Assembly (NCBI GenBank): GCA_964590435.1
Contig: CAZPWT010000036.1
Coordinates: 1-64,000 of the forward strand
From: WSZJ01 sp964590435
GTDB taxonomy: Bacteria > Planctomycetota > MHYJ01 > WSZJ01
Direction: 5' to 3'
Length of the DNA stretch: 64,000 nucleotides
The notes under the pieces were generated by a model. It was not told where the DNA came from, ran no database searches, and worked only from the letters and a program-made list of their open reading frames with translations. Numbering within the stretch: the stretch's first letter is position 1; the number at the start of each line of letters is the position of its first letter. The translations under genes and the position numbers were made by a program. Below are positions 8,102 to 16,831 of the stretch, in pieces.

Positions 8102-8377
8102 ATGAAGATGATCAACATCCGCCTGAACCCCGACGACGAGCGCCGCGCCGAGGCGCTTCAGAAGAGCGGCGTGACTGTCTCCGAGGTCGTGCGCCGTGCG
8201 ATCCGCGAGGAGTATGAACGGCGTGTCGGAACGCCGCGGCCCGCGGACTGGGCCGCGAAGCTGGTGGCGGATGTCATCGGGCGGAACCCGACGAAGGCCC
8301 GCGCCGCGGTCGCGTCGACCGACGTCGAGGGAGCCCGGTCTTACATCCGGGAGAGGCTCTCGAGGAAGCGCCGTTGA
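8102..8377 (+). CDS. ribbon-helix-helix antitoxin, VapB-like
   Basis: A 91-residue protein beginning MKMINIRLNPDDERRAEAL. This is the beta-strand plus two helices of a ribbon-helix-helix DNA-binding domain (about residues 1-45), with the turn at SGVTVSEVVRRAIREEY. The C-terminal half is variable and would contact and neutralise the toxin. The stop overlaps the toxin's TTG start (TTGA), which couples their translation. Autoregulation is likely through the palindromes just upstream. Confidence 0.8.
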   Translation: MKMINIRLNPDDERRAEALQKSGVTVSEVVRRAIREEYERRVGTPRPADWAAKLVADVIGRNPTKARAAVASTDVEGARSYIRERLSRKRR

Positions 8378-8784
8378 TCCTCGTCGACACCGGGCCGCTC
8401 GTCGCGCTGTGCGATCCGCAGGATTCCCGGCACGAGGAGTCCGTGGCGGAGTTGCAGGCCCTGTCGCGGGGGACGTTCGCGCTGTGCGAGCCGGTCATGA
8501 CGGAAGCCTGGTTTCTCCTGCGCGCCGCGCCGCTTCGGCGCCGCCTGGATGCGCTCGTCACGGATGTTCCGTTTTTCGCCTGGGTTCCGGGAAAACCCGA
8601 CGCGTTCCGCCGGGAGGTGCTGGACTGGCTCGAGCGGTACTCGGACCAGGAGCCCGACTGGGCCGACGGATACCTCGTCGTTGCCTGCGCGCACACCCGG
8701 AACGGGAAGATCTGGACGTACGACTCGGAGTTCACGCGGAAGTGGCGCCGGACGGACGGAAGTCGAGTGCCACTGGCGACATGA
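8374..8784 (+). CDS. PIN-domain ribonuclease toxin, VapC-like
   Basis: A 136-residue PIN domain. The acidic metal-binding residues are Asp5 (MILVDTG), Glu44 (MTEAWFLL), Asp98 (DWADGY) and Asp117 (TYDSEF), so the active site is complete. PIN toxins are Mg2+-dependent RNases, often cutting tRNA or rRNA. It starts at TTG, overlapping the antitoxin stop by 3 nt, which is common for toxin genes that must be made at a low level. VapC is the expected class; the exact target is unknown. Confidence 0.82.
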   Translation: MILVDTGPLVALCDPQDSRHEESVAELQALSRGTFALCEPVMTEAWFLLRAAPLRRRLDALVTDVPFFAWVPGKPDAFRREVLDWLERYSDQEPDWADGYLVVACAHTRNGKIWTYDSEFTRKWRRTDGSRVPLAT

Positions 8785-8834
8785 CCTCCCGCTGCGCGCG
8801 CGGTGAGGGTATCTGTCATGCCCCCATCCCTTGG

Positions 8835-8840
8835 TATCAT
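8835..8840 (+). promoter_or_regulatory. -10 box TATCAT, leaderless-type, before hicB
   Basis: TATCAT ends 6 nt before the hicB ATG. It lies partly inside a palindrome that also covers the start codon. Confidence 0.5.
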
Positions 8841-8850
8841 GCGCGCATGA
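8837..8850. promoter_or_regulatory. 14-bp palindrome over the hicB start
   Basis: TCATGCGCGCATGA is perfectly symmetric. It spans the end of the -10 box, the predicted +1 and the ATG. This fits a self-repression operator. Confidence 0.5.
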
Positions 8851-9125
8851 AATCCTCAGGCTCTCGCCGAAAGCCGTCCCGCGAACCGGCGGAAATCTAC
8901 AAAGCCATCTTCGATCCCCAGGAGGAGGGCGGGTACACCGTCACCGTTCCGTCCCTGCCCGGGTGCATTTCCGAGGGGGACACGTTCGAGGAGGCCTTCG
9001 CCAACATCAAGGAGGCCATGGCGCTCTATCTCGAAAGCCTCGCCGCCGATCGCCGCCCGATCCCGCGCGAAACGCGCCTCGTCGTGGAAATCGAGAGCCC
9101 GAGTGGCCAGACTTCCCGCCGTTAG
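8847..9125 (+). CDS. hicB: HicB family antitoxin
   Basis: A 92-residue protein with the HicB degenerate RNase H fold: IYKAIFDPQEEGGYTVTVPS, then LPGCISEGDTFEEAFANIKE and AMALYLESL. These are the family's three conserved blocks. The C-terminal DNA-binding extension of longer HicB proteins is missing, so any self-repression would need the complex or the short basic tail (TSRR). It precedes and overlaps hicA by 23 nt. This antitoxin-first order differs from the E. coli hicAB order. Confidence 0.85.
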   Translation: MKSSGSRRKPSREPAEIYKAIFDPQEEGGYTVTVPSLPGCISEGDTFEEAFANIKEAMALYLESLAADRRPIPRETRLVVEIESPSGQTSRR

Positions 9126-9321
9126 CGCGCGCCAGGTCGTTGCGGCGCTTCGCAAGGCCGGGTTCGACCCCGACCGCCAGAGAGGGAGCCACCTGCTTCT
9201 CAAGAAAGGCGGACTGCGTGTGACGGTTTCGATGCATCGAGGGGACCTGAAGCGTGGAACCCTCGGAGCGATCATCGAGGCATCGGGCCTGACGGAAGCG
9301 GAGTTTCTGAAGCTGCTGTAG
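9103..9321 (+). CDS. hicA: HicA family mRNA interferase toxin
   Basis: A 72-residue toxin with the double-stranded-RNA-binding-like HicA fold. The conserved block reads LRKAGFDPDRQRGSHLLLKK, with the catalytic His at position 30, then a VTVSMHRGDLKRGTL block and a GLTEAEFLKLL ending. HicA cleaves mRNA and is blocked by HicB. The start is a GTG inside the end of hicB. All key residues are present, so the toxin should be functional. Confidence 0.88.
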   Translation: MARLPAVSARQVVAALRKAGFDPDRQRGSHLLLKKGGLRVTVSMHRGDLKRGTLGAIIEASGLTEAEFLKLL

Positions 9322-9354
9322 GAAGTCGCCCGGAAATGACCGCGGACCGCATTT

Positions 9355-11277
9355 TCAGCGCAGGCCGAACACCTTCACCTCGCCCGTCTGCAGCCCGGCC
9401 GCGAGTCGCTTCCCGTCCGGCGACAGGGCGACGACGGCCAGCGGGCCGGCCTCGATCTCGCGGAGGCACTGGCCCGTGCGCACGGACCAGAGGCGGAGCG
9501 TGCGGCGGTCGTGAGTGAGGACGAGGGTGGAGCCGATGAAGCGCACCCATGATTCGCCGGGGGCGTCGAACGCGCGGATGTCGCGGAAAGTGGCGCCGTC
9601 GGCGACGTGGAGCTGCTCGATGTCCACCCACGCGAACGTTTTCCCGTCGGGGGACCAGGCGCCGCTGCAGCCGTGGAGGCGTTGGGCGGGCCCGGAGCCG
9701 CCGGCGAGGATGATGTCCGCGCCGTCGGCGCACCCCTCGGCGATTGCGCCGAGCGCAGCCATCGAGCCGTCGGGGTTCCAGCACGCGTCGCGCGTCGCCT
9801 CGGTCTGGTCGGCCCACGACAGCACGGTCGCCTTGGCCAGGTCGAACGGCACGAGGTGCCGGCCGCCCGGGATCTGGATGACAAGCCGGTCGCCCCGCGG
9901 CGAACGCGCGAGCGAAAACGTCGTCCACGGAAGCCCGTGCGTTCCGAGCGCCAGCTCGTGCAGCATCCTTCCGCCGTAGAGCTCCTGCTCCTCCGCGTTC
10001 CACTGCCGCACGTCGCGGCCGTCCGCGGTCAGGAACTCCGCGCCCTTCTCCCCAGCCCCCACCGCCATCGGCCGCGCCTTCGCGCGCTTCTCCGCCCCGT
10101 CCGGCCCGAGCAGCAGGAACTCGCGGCCATCGGAAGCGCCGACCCAGCGGGAGTCGGGAGAGAACGCGAGCGAGACGATGCGGTCGCGCGGACGCCCGAG
10201 GTCGAGGCTGCCGCCGGCTCGCCGCAGGCGGACGGAGAAGGGCGACGCGGTCGCCACCGGCCCTTCGGCGCCGGCAACCGCGACGAGCCCGCGGCCCCGG
10301 CCGCTCCACGCGAAGCGCCGCAGTTCCGTGCCATCGGGCGCAAGGATGTGGACGACGTCCGCGCAGGCCACCGCGAGGCACCCGCGCCCCGCGGCGACGT
10401 GCGTAAATTTCTCCCCGGGAAGCGGCTCGCGGCCGCCGATCCGCAGGCCTTCCCGGCTCCACTCCGCGCGCTTCTCGGGATCGAGGTAAGCGACGCCTTC
10501 CCCGAATCTCCGCGGGAGGAGCGTCGCCTTCGCAAGCGGGTCCCCGGAACGCGCATCGAACAGCATCGCGTTGCGCGACGAGTCGAGCGTCACGATCGCG
10601 GCGCCGTTGCCGGTCCACGCGTAGCTGCAGACGTTGTCGCCCTCGCGGAGGACGCGCAGCACTCCCCGCGTCGCCGCGTCGAACACGAAGAGCCCGCCTT
10701 CCGCGCCGCGCGCAGCGATGAGCGTCCTGTCCGGGCTCCACGCGATCGGCGACGCCCCGACGCCCTCCAGCGTCGCCTCCTTCTTCCCGGTCGCAACGTC
10801 GTAAATCGTGGCGTCCGTCCCGAGGCGCTTCCCGTCCGGCGAGAACGCGAGCCCGTACGCCGCCCCCTTGTCCATGAACGCGCAGACGAAGGCCCCATCG
10901 GAAGCGCGGCGGACCTCGACGTCCCCGAGATCGCCGGCGTACGCCACGAGCGCCCCGTCCGCCGACATCGCCAGGCTCGCCGTCTCCCCTCCGCGTCCCT
11001 CGGCCGTCCGTTCCTCACGAAGCGCCGTCTTCTTCGCCCGCACCTCTTCGAGGCGTGCCAACCCCTCGTCGAGCCGCCCGCGCGCCTCGCCCTCCGCCTT
11101 CACCAGCGCCGCGCGCACCGCCGCCTCGCCGGCCTCCCCCTCGCGCTGCAGTCCTTCGAACGCCGCTTCGCGACGCGCTTCGTCGCCGGCGCCCAGGTCG
11201 CGGACGAGACTCTCGAGGTCCCCGGCGGCGGCGGGAAGTGATAGCAGTGTGGCGACGAGCAGGAGGAGGATTCGCAT
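9355..11277 (-). CDS. secreted WD40-type beta-propeller protein
   Basis: A 640-residue protein with a signal peptide (MRILLLLVATLLSLPAAAG), a helical HEAT-like stretch to about residue 90, and then degenerate WD40 blades to the end. Repeated FSPDGKRL, WSPDRTLI, FSPDSRWV and LSPDGKRL turns mark the blades; about ten can be counted. It would be a periplasmic or surface scaffold; no catalytic site is visible. Large secreted WD40 proteins are frequent in Planctomycetota. The start is supported by TAAGAT 6 nt upstream, which would make the message leaderless. It is convergent with hicA, with 33 nt between the stops. Confidence 0.82.
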   Translation of the reverse strand: MRILLLLVATLLSLPAAAGDLESLVRDLGAGDEARREAAFEGLQREGEAGEAAVRAALVKAEGEARGRLDEGLARLEEVRAKKTALREERTAEGRGGETASLAMSADGALVAYAGDLGDVEVRRASDGAFVCAFMDKGAAYGLAFSPDGKRLGTDATIYDVATGKKEATLEGVGASPIAWSPDRTLIAARGAEGGLFVFDAATRGVLRVLREGDNVCSYAWTGNGAAIVTLDSSRNAMLFDARSGDPLAKATLLPRRFGEGVAYLDPEKRAEWSREGLRIGGREPLPGEKFTHVAAGRGCLAVACADVVHILAPDGTELRRFAWSGRGRGLVAVAGAEGPVATASPFSVRLRRAGGSLDLGRPRDRIVSLAFSPDSRWVGASDGREFLLLGPDGAEKRAKARPMAVGAGEKGAEFLTADGRDVRQWNAEEQELYGGRMLHELALGTHGLPWTTFSLARSPRGDRLVIQIPGGRHLVPFDLAKATVLSWADQTEATRDACWNPDGSMAALGAIAEGCADGADIILAGGSGPAQRLHGCSGAWSPDGKTFAWVDIEQLHVADGATFRDIRAFDAPGESWVRFIGSTLVLTHDRRTLRLWSVRTGQCLREIEAGPLAVVALSPDGKRLAAGLQTGEVKVFGLR

Positions 11278-11283
11278 GCCGCG

Positions 11284-11289
11284 ATCTTA
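11284..11289 (-). promoter_or_regulatory. -10 box TAAGAT, leaderless-type
   Basis: On the minus strand TAAGAT ends 6 nt before the ATG of the WD40 gene. Confidence 0.5.
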
Positions 11290-11377
11290 CAACGAGGCGC
11301 CGGACGAAACCTGACGACGGCTTCGGCTGTATTCCCCGGTGGTCCTTTTCCACCCCGCGATTCGGAGCCCTGCCCTC

Positions 11378-12484
11378 ATGCTGCGAGCCCTGACATCAAC
11401 CGCACTCTGGACCGCGGCGGCCCTGGCGTGCCGTGCGGAAGAAGCGCTTCCCGAAAGCCCGCCGTCGAAGAAGGCGGTGGCCGCCTGCGTTCGCTCGATC
11501 GCGAAGGGTGGGTGGGCGGAGTGGACGAAGGCGCCGGAGCGGGCTCCCAAGGGGGAATTCTGGTGCGCGGGCGACCCGTCGATCGTCAAGGACGGCCCCC
11601 TCTACCGCATGTATTTCACCGGTGTCAATCCGTCCCGCGGCGGCGCGTGTGCCATCGTGCAGGCGACGTCGAAGGACGCGCTGAAGTGGGAGTTTCCCGC
11701 GACGGGGAAGAAGGTGAAGGGGCTTGCGGTCGACGGCGAGGACGGCACGTGGGACCACGCTGCGGAGACCTGCTTTGCGCTGCAGAAGGACGGCGAGACG
11801 TGGCTGTACTACTGCGGTTACGGCAAGGCCGGATGGCAGACGCCCGGGAATCCCGGGATGCTCGGGCTCGCGACCTCCAAGGACGGCGTGAACTTCAAGA
11901 AGTCCTCCGACAAGCCCATCCTCCGCCCGACGCCCCGCTCGTACGACGCCAACAGCATCTTCAGCCCGTGCGTCCTGAAGGAAGGCGACGAGTACGTCAT
12001 GATCTATTGCGGGCACGCGTGGCACGCCGACGACAAGCCCGGCTACGCCTGCATCCTCGGCGCGACTTCGAAGGACGGGATCAACTGGACCAAGCGCAAA
12101 ACGCCCGTGCTCCTGCCGCTGCCGGATGTCGCGTGGGCCCGTGAGTCGGTCGCGGAGGCCAGCCTGTTGAAGGGGCAGGACGGGAAGTTCTATCTCTTCT
12201 TTACGGGCCTGGTTTTCAAGCCGAAGGAGACCTACGCCATCGGCATCGCGAGGGGTGACACGCCCTTCGGCCCGTGGGACGTCAACCCGGAGCCAATCGT
12301 CGAGCCGAGCGGGCGCGCCGGGGCTTTCGACGAGACGCGCATCATCGCGCCGGGCGTCTTCGCGGACGGCGACGCGGTGCGGCTCTGGTATCACGGCTTC
12401 GCCTCGGACAACACGATCTCGATGGGCTGCGTCGAGTCCAAATGGCCGCTGCGCGGCCCCGCGGAGGGCGGGGAAAAGAAGTAG
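11378..12484 (+). CDS. five-bladed beta-propeller glycosidase-like protein (GH32/43/130 superfamily)
   Basis: A 368-residue exported protein. The signal peptide is residues 1-21 (ends AALACRAEE). Blades recur with the pattern GDPSIVKDGPLYRMYFTG, LYYCGYG, GLATSKDGVNFKKSS, YVMIYCGHAW, GATSKDGINWTKRK and FYLFFTG, which is the diagnostic repeat of five-bladed glycosidase propellers. An early Asp (GDPS) and a later Glu (VAEAS or ETR) are in the usual places for catalysis. The sugar substrate cannot be told. I chose the ATG giving a clean signal peptide rather than one 39 nt upstream. The next gene's sigma-54 promoter begins 27 nt after its stop. Confidence 0.75.
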   Translation: MLRALTSTALWTAAALACRAEEALPESPPSKKAVAACVRSIAKGGWAEWTKAPERAPKGEFWCAGDPSIVKDGPLYRMYFTGVNPSRGGACAIVQATSKDALKWEFPATGKKVKGLAVDGEDGTWDHAAETCFALQKDGETWLYYCGYGKAGWQTPGNPGMLGLATSKDGVNFKKSSDKPILRPTPRSYDANSIFSPCVLKEGDEYVMIYCGHAWHADDKPGYACILGATSKDGINWTKRKTPVLLPLPDVAWARESVAEASLLKGQDGKFYLFFTGLVFKPKETYAIGIARGDTPFGPWDVNPEPIVEPSGRAGAFDETRIIAPGVFADGDAVRLWYHGFASDNTISMGCVESKWPLRGPAEGGEKK

Positions 12485-12510
12485 GAAGCCCGAAAGCGGG
12501 CGCGGACCGA

Positions 12511-12526
12511 TGGCACGCTCTTTGCG
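12511..12526 (+). promoter_or_regulatory. sigma-54 promoter, near-perfect consensus
   Basis: TGGCACGCTCTTTGCG matches TGGCACG-N4-TTGC exactly, with GG at 12512-12513, 10 nt, then GC at 12524-12525. The predicted start is near 12537, leaving a leader of about 40 nt with an AGGAGG-like site for the coiled-coil lipoprotein gene. Confidence 0.75.
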
Positions 12527-12577
12527 ATTCCCCCTTCCGTCGCATGACAGGCAAGGGGGAACTCCTGGAGGTGTCCC

Positions 12578-13615
12578 ATGAAACCGATGACACTCGTCCT
12601 GTTCGCAGGACTTCTGCTGCCCGGCTGCATTGAGCACGTGGGGAAAAGCACGGCGGACGCCGCCGACCAGGCTCGCGCGCTGGTCGCCGCGCAGGACGCG
12701 GAACGCGAGGGGCGGGAACTTCGCGAGAAGCAGATTCGCAGCGAATACGACGACGTGAATCGCCGCGTGCTCGACGAGGAAATCGCGGCCCACGCCCGCA
12801 CGGAGAAGGAAGCCGAGGCGCTTCGCCGCGAGTCGGGCGAACACGCACGGATCGGAAAGGAAGCGTTGCGAGCGCGCGAGCAGGAAGCGGCCGCGCGCGC
12901 GAAGGCCGAGCGGGAGCTGGAGGCTCTTCGTGAGCAGTTGGCCGACGCGCAGGCCCGCGAAAGGGCGGCGCTCCAGGCGGCGCGGGACGAAGCGGAAGCG
13001 CGCGCCGCTGCGGAGGAGGAACTGGAAGCGATCCGGCAGGCGCAGTGCGAGCTCCAACGTCGTGAGAAGGCGGCGCTGAAGGCGGCGGCGGCGGAATCGG
13101 CGGGGCGGGCGGAGGCCGAGAAGGCGCTGGAGTCGATCCGCCACGAGCTCTGCGAACTCGGTCGCCGCGAGAAGGCGGCCCAGCAGGCCGCGGAGGCCCA
13201 GTCCGCGGCCCGGGAGCGTGCGGAGAAGGCGGTCGCCTGCCTGCGTCGCGAGATGGCCGAGCTTCTGGGCCGGGAGGAGCAGGCGGTGACGGCACTTGCC
13301 TGTGCTGAAAAGGAGCTGGAAGCGCTTCGCCACGAGGTCTGCGAACTCAAGGCCCGCGATCGCCGGTTGGCGGATGTCCTGGCTCGCGAGGTTGCGGCCC
13401 GGGCGGCGGTTGAGCGAGAGCTGGCGGACCTGCGCGCGTCGAAGCCGGGACCTTGCAGTCACGAAGCGGGCGCGAAGGAGCCGGCCTGCGATGCGGACCC
13501 GAAGCACGAGGAGGTCGCCGCCGTCCCGCACGTCGACGGGAATGCGTCCGAACGCCAGGCCCCGGTCGAGCGTCCCGGAAGGGGCCCGCGGCGGGGTGGC
13601 CAGCGCAACCGGTGA
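12578..13615 (+). CDS. coiled-coil lipoprotein under a sigma-54 promoter
   Basis: A 345-residue lipoprotein. The lipobox is LLPGC (Cys16) after a short hydrophobic h-region. From about residue 25 to 290 the chain is one long alanine/glutamate/arginine-rich coiled coil. It contains internal repeats of about 36-40 residues built on 'ELEAIRQAQCELQRREKAAL'-like units, each with a conserved Cys in (R/C)ELxRREKAA segments. The tail is Pro/Arg rich (RPGRGPRRGGQRNR). An envelope tether or spacer role is inferred. CTGGAGGTGTCCC before the ATG is a good ribosome-binding site. The sigma-54 promoter makes it inducible through an enhancer-binding activator; one is encoded at 37.6 kb. A strong hairpin follows the stop. 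Confidence 0.78.
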   Translation: MKPMTLVLFAGLLLPGCIEHVGKSTADAADQARALVAAQDAEREGRELREKQIRSEYDDVNRRVLDEEIAAHARTEKEAEALRRESGEHARIGKEALRAREQEAAARAKAERELEALREQLADAQARERAALQAARDEAEARAAAEEELEAIRQAQCELQRREKAALKAAAAESAGRAEAEKALESIRHELCELGRREKAAQQAAEAQSAARERAEKAVACLRREMAELLGREEQAVTALACAEKELEALRHEVCELKARDRRLADVLAREVAARAAVERELADLRASKPGPCSHEAGAKEPACDADPKHEEVAAVPHVDGNASERQAPVERPGRGPRRGGQRNR

Positions 13616-13621
13616 GATCTT

Positions 13622-13651
13622 CCCGGCGGGCGGTCGAAGCCGCCCGCCGGG
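13622..13651. terminator. bidirectional hairpin terminator between convergent genes
   Basis: CCCGGCGGGCGG (13622-13633) pairs perfectly with 13640-13651 around a 6-nt loop, giving a 12-bp GC stem. It sits between the lipoprotein stop and the end of the cyclase-ATPase gene. No long T-run follows. Confidence 0.6.
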
Positions 13652-13654
13652 CCT

Positions 13655-16600
13655 TCACGCCTGCAGCGCCGTCTCCAGCGCCCTCAGCAGGGGCAACAGC
13701 GCCTCCCCCACGGCCGGCGCTTCTTTCAGCATCTGCTCCACGAGCGTGCAGCATCGGCGCGCGATTTCCGTCGCTTCTCCCCGATCCCCGGAAGCGGCGA
13801 GGGCCCGGCCGAGGTAGATCCAGGCGCGGATGGTGACGTCGTCGGATCCGTTTCCGGCGCCGGGCAGGTCTCGCAGTCCGGCGCGCTCCGAATCGACGGC
13901 CTCGGCGGCGCGGCCGAGTTCGAGGAGGACGAGGCCGCGGGCGATGCGGGCGGGCCCGAGCCTCGGCCGGGCGTCCGCGAGCTCGTAGAGCCGGATCGCC
14001 TCGTCGATCGCCGGCAGCGCCTCAGCCCAGCGCCGCTGTGCGATTCGCAGGTCGGCGACGAACGAGCGGGCCTGCGCGAGCTCGACGTGGGCACCGGCCT
14101 GGCGTGCGAGGTCCTCGGACTCCGCGAGGAGCCGCTCGGCCTGTGCGTGCTCGCCGAGCCGGATGTGGGCCACGGCCCGCAGGTTCAGGGAGCTGGCGAG
14201 AAGCGGCTCCTGCCGGGTTTCCCGCGCCAGGCGGTCGAACTCCTCGAATTTCACGCGGGCGCGCTCGAAATCCCGCGCCGCGACGCACGTTCCGCCCTGG
14301 GTGCCCAGGCATCGCGCGAGCATGGCGCGCGCGCCGACTTCCCGCAGCATCCCCTCGGCCTCCTCCATCAGCGCGACCCCCTGCTCGCCGTTGCCGGTGA
14401 ACACGGCGATCCTGCCGCGCATGAGGAGGACCTCGGCGAGACGCACGCGATCCCCCATGGAGCGAAGGTGGGGCTCCGCGAGGTCGAGATCCTGCCGTGC
14501 CCGCTCATAATCGCCCAGCGCGTCCAGGACCTTCACGCGATCGAGCCGCAGCGGGACCGCCACGAAGGGCTCCGGGGCCAGCTGCTTCTCGGCTTCGTCG
14601 AGGATCGCCAGCGCCCGCTGCGGCGTCGCCCGGACGCAGCGCGCCCGCACGAGCGCGGATTGCAGGGCATTCTCGCCGGCGAGGGCTTTCCCGGCATCGT
14701 CCAGTTCCGCGAGCGCGGCCTCGACGTCGGCCGGCCCTCCGCCGTGCCTGTGGCGGGCGAACACCGCGTCCGCTCGCGCCTTCTGCAAACCGGCCGAGGC
14801 GGCCAGCGTCTCGGCCTCCCGCGCATGCGCCAGTGCGGCCTTCATGTCGCCGATCCGGTCGCAGACCGCCGCCAGGTTCAGGAGGCAGGATACGCGCCGC
14901 TCCGGATCGGCCCCCTCCGTCAGCGCCGCTGTCTCGGCAGTGACACACCGAGCCTCCTCCAGCGGCCCTTTCATCATCAGGATCACCCACAGGAGCTGCG
15001 CCGCGTCGTGCGCCACGTCCGCCCGGCGCCGCGCGATCGCCCACCGGTGCGCTTCTCGCAGATTGTCCTGCTCCAGCTCGAGATGGCGCATCGACAACCG
15101 ATCTCCCGCGCCACCACGGTCCGGCGAGACCGCCACCGGCGCTTCCCTCGCCTGTCTCTCCGCCAGCGCTTCCAGCTCCCCCGCCGACATCGTCTCGGCG
15201 CGCCGGGCCTCCCCGAACTCCCGGATCGTCTGGTACATCCCGAACCGCACTCCGCCGGGCCCGTCCCAGGACCTGAGGAAGCTCTTTTCGCGCAGGGTCT
15301 GGACCACGGTGGCGGCATCGGGCGCTTCGGGCGGCAGCCGCAGCACGGCCTCGGCGCTGGGGAGGGAGAAGCTGCCGCGGAAGCAGCAGAGCTGGTGGAA
15401 GGCTGCGCGTTCCCAGGGTTCGAGGAGGCTATAGCTCCAGTCCACGGCGCCGAGGAGCGTCTGCTGCCGTGGCGGCAGGTCGCGGCGGGTGGAACGGAGG
15501 ATCTGGAAGCGCTGGTCGAGGCGGGCGAGCATGTCGGCGGGGCGGAGGACGCGGACGCGGGCGGCGGCGAGTTCGATGGCGAGGGGGATGCCGTCGAGGC
15601 GGGCGCACAGGTCGGCGATGGCGGGAAGCCCGGCGGCCTCCGGGCGGAATCCCGGGTCCGACTCGCGGGCGCGTTCGAGGAACAGGCGGACGCCATCGTA
15701 GGCTTCGAGCCGGGCGGTGGTTCTCGCGGCGCCGGCGCGCGGCGGAAGGCCGAGCGGGGGGACCTCGTACTCACGCTCGCCGGCAATGCCGAGGAGGGAG
15801 CGGCTGGTGACCAGGAAGCGCGCGGCGGGGGCGCGGTCGCGCCAGGCGCCGACGGTCGCGGGAGCGGCGGCGACGGCCTGCTCGAAATTGTCGAGGACGA
15901 GGAGAAGGGGCTTGCGGGCGGCGAGGGCGACGGAGAGGCGTTCGACGGGGTTGTCGCGATCCGTCGCAGGGAGGCCGAGCCCTCGCGCGACGGCCTCCGC
16001 CACGCCGGCGGCGTCGCGCTCGGCGGAGAGATCGGCGAACCACACGCCGCCCTCGTACCTGTCGAGGAGGTCGGCGCCAAGGCGCATCGAGAGACGGGTC
16101 TTGCCCGCGCCGCCGGGGCCGGTCAGCGTCACCACGCGCGTGGCCGGGTCCGCGAAGAGGGCGGCGAGGTCGGACAGCTCGCGCTCGCGGCCGACAAAAC
16201 TGGTCGGCGGGGGGACGAGGTTCGTGGGCCGTGCCGATAGCGTCCGGAGCGGCGGGAAGGTCCGGGACGCGAGGGATGCGGGGAGGACCTGCCAGAGCCT
16301 CTCCGCGCGTTCCAGCCCCTTGAGCCTGTGTTCGCCGAGGTCGGTCGCCTTGAGGTCGCCGCGGCCCCCCGCCGCGAGTTCCCAGGTCGTCGACGACACG
16401 AGCACCTGCCCGCCATGGGCCGCCGCCGCGATGCGCGCGGCGCGGTTCACCGACGGGCCGTAATAGTCCGGCCTGCCCGTGGCGGAGTCCGGGATGCAGA
16501 GCGGCTCCCCCGCGTGAACCCCGGCGCGCACCCGCAACTCCCCCGTCTCGGACGGCCACGTCTCCGCCGCGAGCGCTTCCTGCACCTCGATCGCAAACGC

Positions 16601-16816
16601 CACGGCGTCCGAGGCCCGCGAGAACGCCACCATGAAGGCGTCGCCCTCCGTCTTCACCTCGTACCCGCCCCGCGCCTCGATGCGCTCCCGCAGAATCGCG
16701 TGATGCCGCGCCAGCACGGGCTGGAAGCGGTCGCCCAGCCGCTCCCAGAGTTCGGTGGAGCCCTGGAGATCGGTGAAGACGAGAGTGACCTGTCCTGAGG
16801 GGGCGGCGGCGGGCAT
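13655..16816 (-). CDS. class III cyclase / AfsR-like ATPase / TPR regulator
   Basis: A 1053-residue cytoplasmic signalling protein. Residues 8-175 are a class III nucleotide cyclase domain, with metal aspartates Asp16 (FTDLQGST) and Asp59 (KTEGDAF) and transition-state residues in YYGPSVNRAAR. Residues 205-480 form an NTPase of the AfsR/LuxR-like STAND type: SFVGRERE lead, P-loop GPGGAGKT (233-240) and Walker B LLLVLDNFE. A winged-helix segment follows, then about ten TPR-type helical pairs to the C-terminus. Such proteins couple ligand or partner binding to nucleotide-dependent switching. I start at the ATG preceded by TACGAT 9 nt upstream; an upstream start would add 45 Arg/Ser-rich residues that look like non-coding sequence. 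Confidence 0.85.
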   Translation of the reverse strand: MPAAAPSGQVTLVFTDLQGSTELWERLGDRFQPVLARHHAILRERIEARGGYEVKTEGDAFMVAFSRASDAVAFAIEVQEALAAETWPSETGELRVRAGVHAGEPLCIPDSATGRPDYYGPSVNRAARIAAAAHGGQVLVSSTTWELAAGGRGDLKATDLGEHRLKGLERAERLWQVLPASLASRTFPPLRTLSARPTNLVPPPTSFVGRERELSDLAALFADPATRVVTLTGPGGAGKTRLSMRLGADLLDRYEGGVWFADLSAERDAAGVAEAVARGLGLPATDRDNPVERLSVALAARKPLLLVLDNFEQAVAAAPATVGAWRDRAPAARFLVTSRSLLGIAGEREYEVPPLGLPPRAGAARTTARLEAYDGVRLFLERARESDPGFRPEAAGLPAIADLCARLDGIPLAIELAAARVRVLRPADMLARLDQRFQILRSTRRDLPPRQQTLLGAVDWSYSLLEPWERAAFHQLCCFRGSFSLPSAEAVLRLPPEAPDAATVVQTLREKSFLRSWDGPGGVRFGMYQTIREFGEARRAETMSAGELEALAERQAREAPVAVSPDRGGAGDRLSMRHLELEQDNLREAHRWAIARRRADVAHDAAQLLWVILMMKGPLEEARCVTAETAALTEGADPERRVSCLLNLAAVCDRIGDMKAALAHAREAETLAASAGLQKARADAVFARHRHGGGPADVEAALAELDDAGKALAGENALQSALVRARCVRATPQRALAILDEAEKQLAPEPFVAVPLRLDRVKVLDALGDYERARQDLDLAEPHLRSMGDRVRLAEVLLMRGRIAVFTGNGEQGVALMEEAEGMLREVGARAMLARCLGTQGGTCVAARDFERARVKFEEFDRLARETRQEPLLASSLNLRAVAHIRLGEHAQAERLLAESEDLARQAGAHVELAQARSFVADLRIAQRRWAEALPAIDEAIRLYELADARPRLGPARIARGLVLLELGRAAEAVDSERAGLRDLPGAGNGSDDVTIRAWIYLGRALAASGDRGEATEIARRCCTLVEQMLKEAPAVGEALLPLLRALETALQA

Positions 16817-16825
16817 CGCCGGCGC

Positions 16826-16831
16826 ATCGTA
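16826..16831 (-). promoter_or_regulatory. -10 box TACGAT, leaderless-type
   Basis: On the minus strand TACGAT ends 9 nt before the cyclase-ATPase ATG. Confidence 0.4.

Noticed and set aside
9607..11241. Long plus-strand frame opposite the WD40 gene
   Set aside because: It is an Arg/Pro-rich antisense frame, as expected from high GC at third codon positions. The minus-strand frame has a signal peptide and regular propeller turns.
14087..16240. 717-codon plus-strand frame inside the cyclase-ATPase gene
   Set aside because: It has no recognisable motif and unnatural composition. The opposite strand has intact cyclase, P-loop and TPR motifs.
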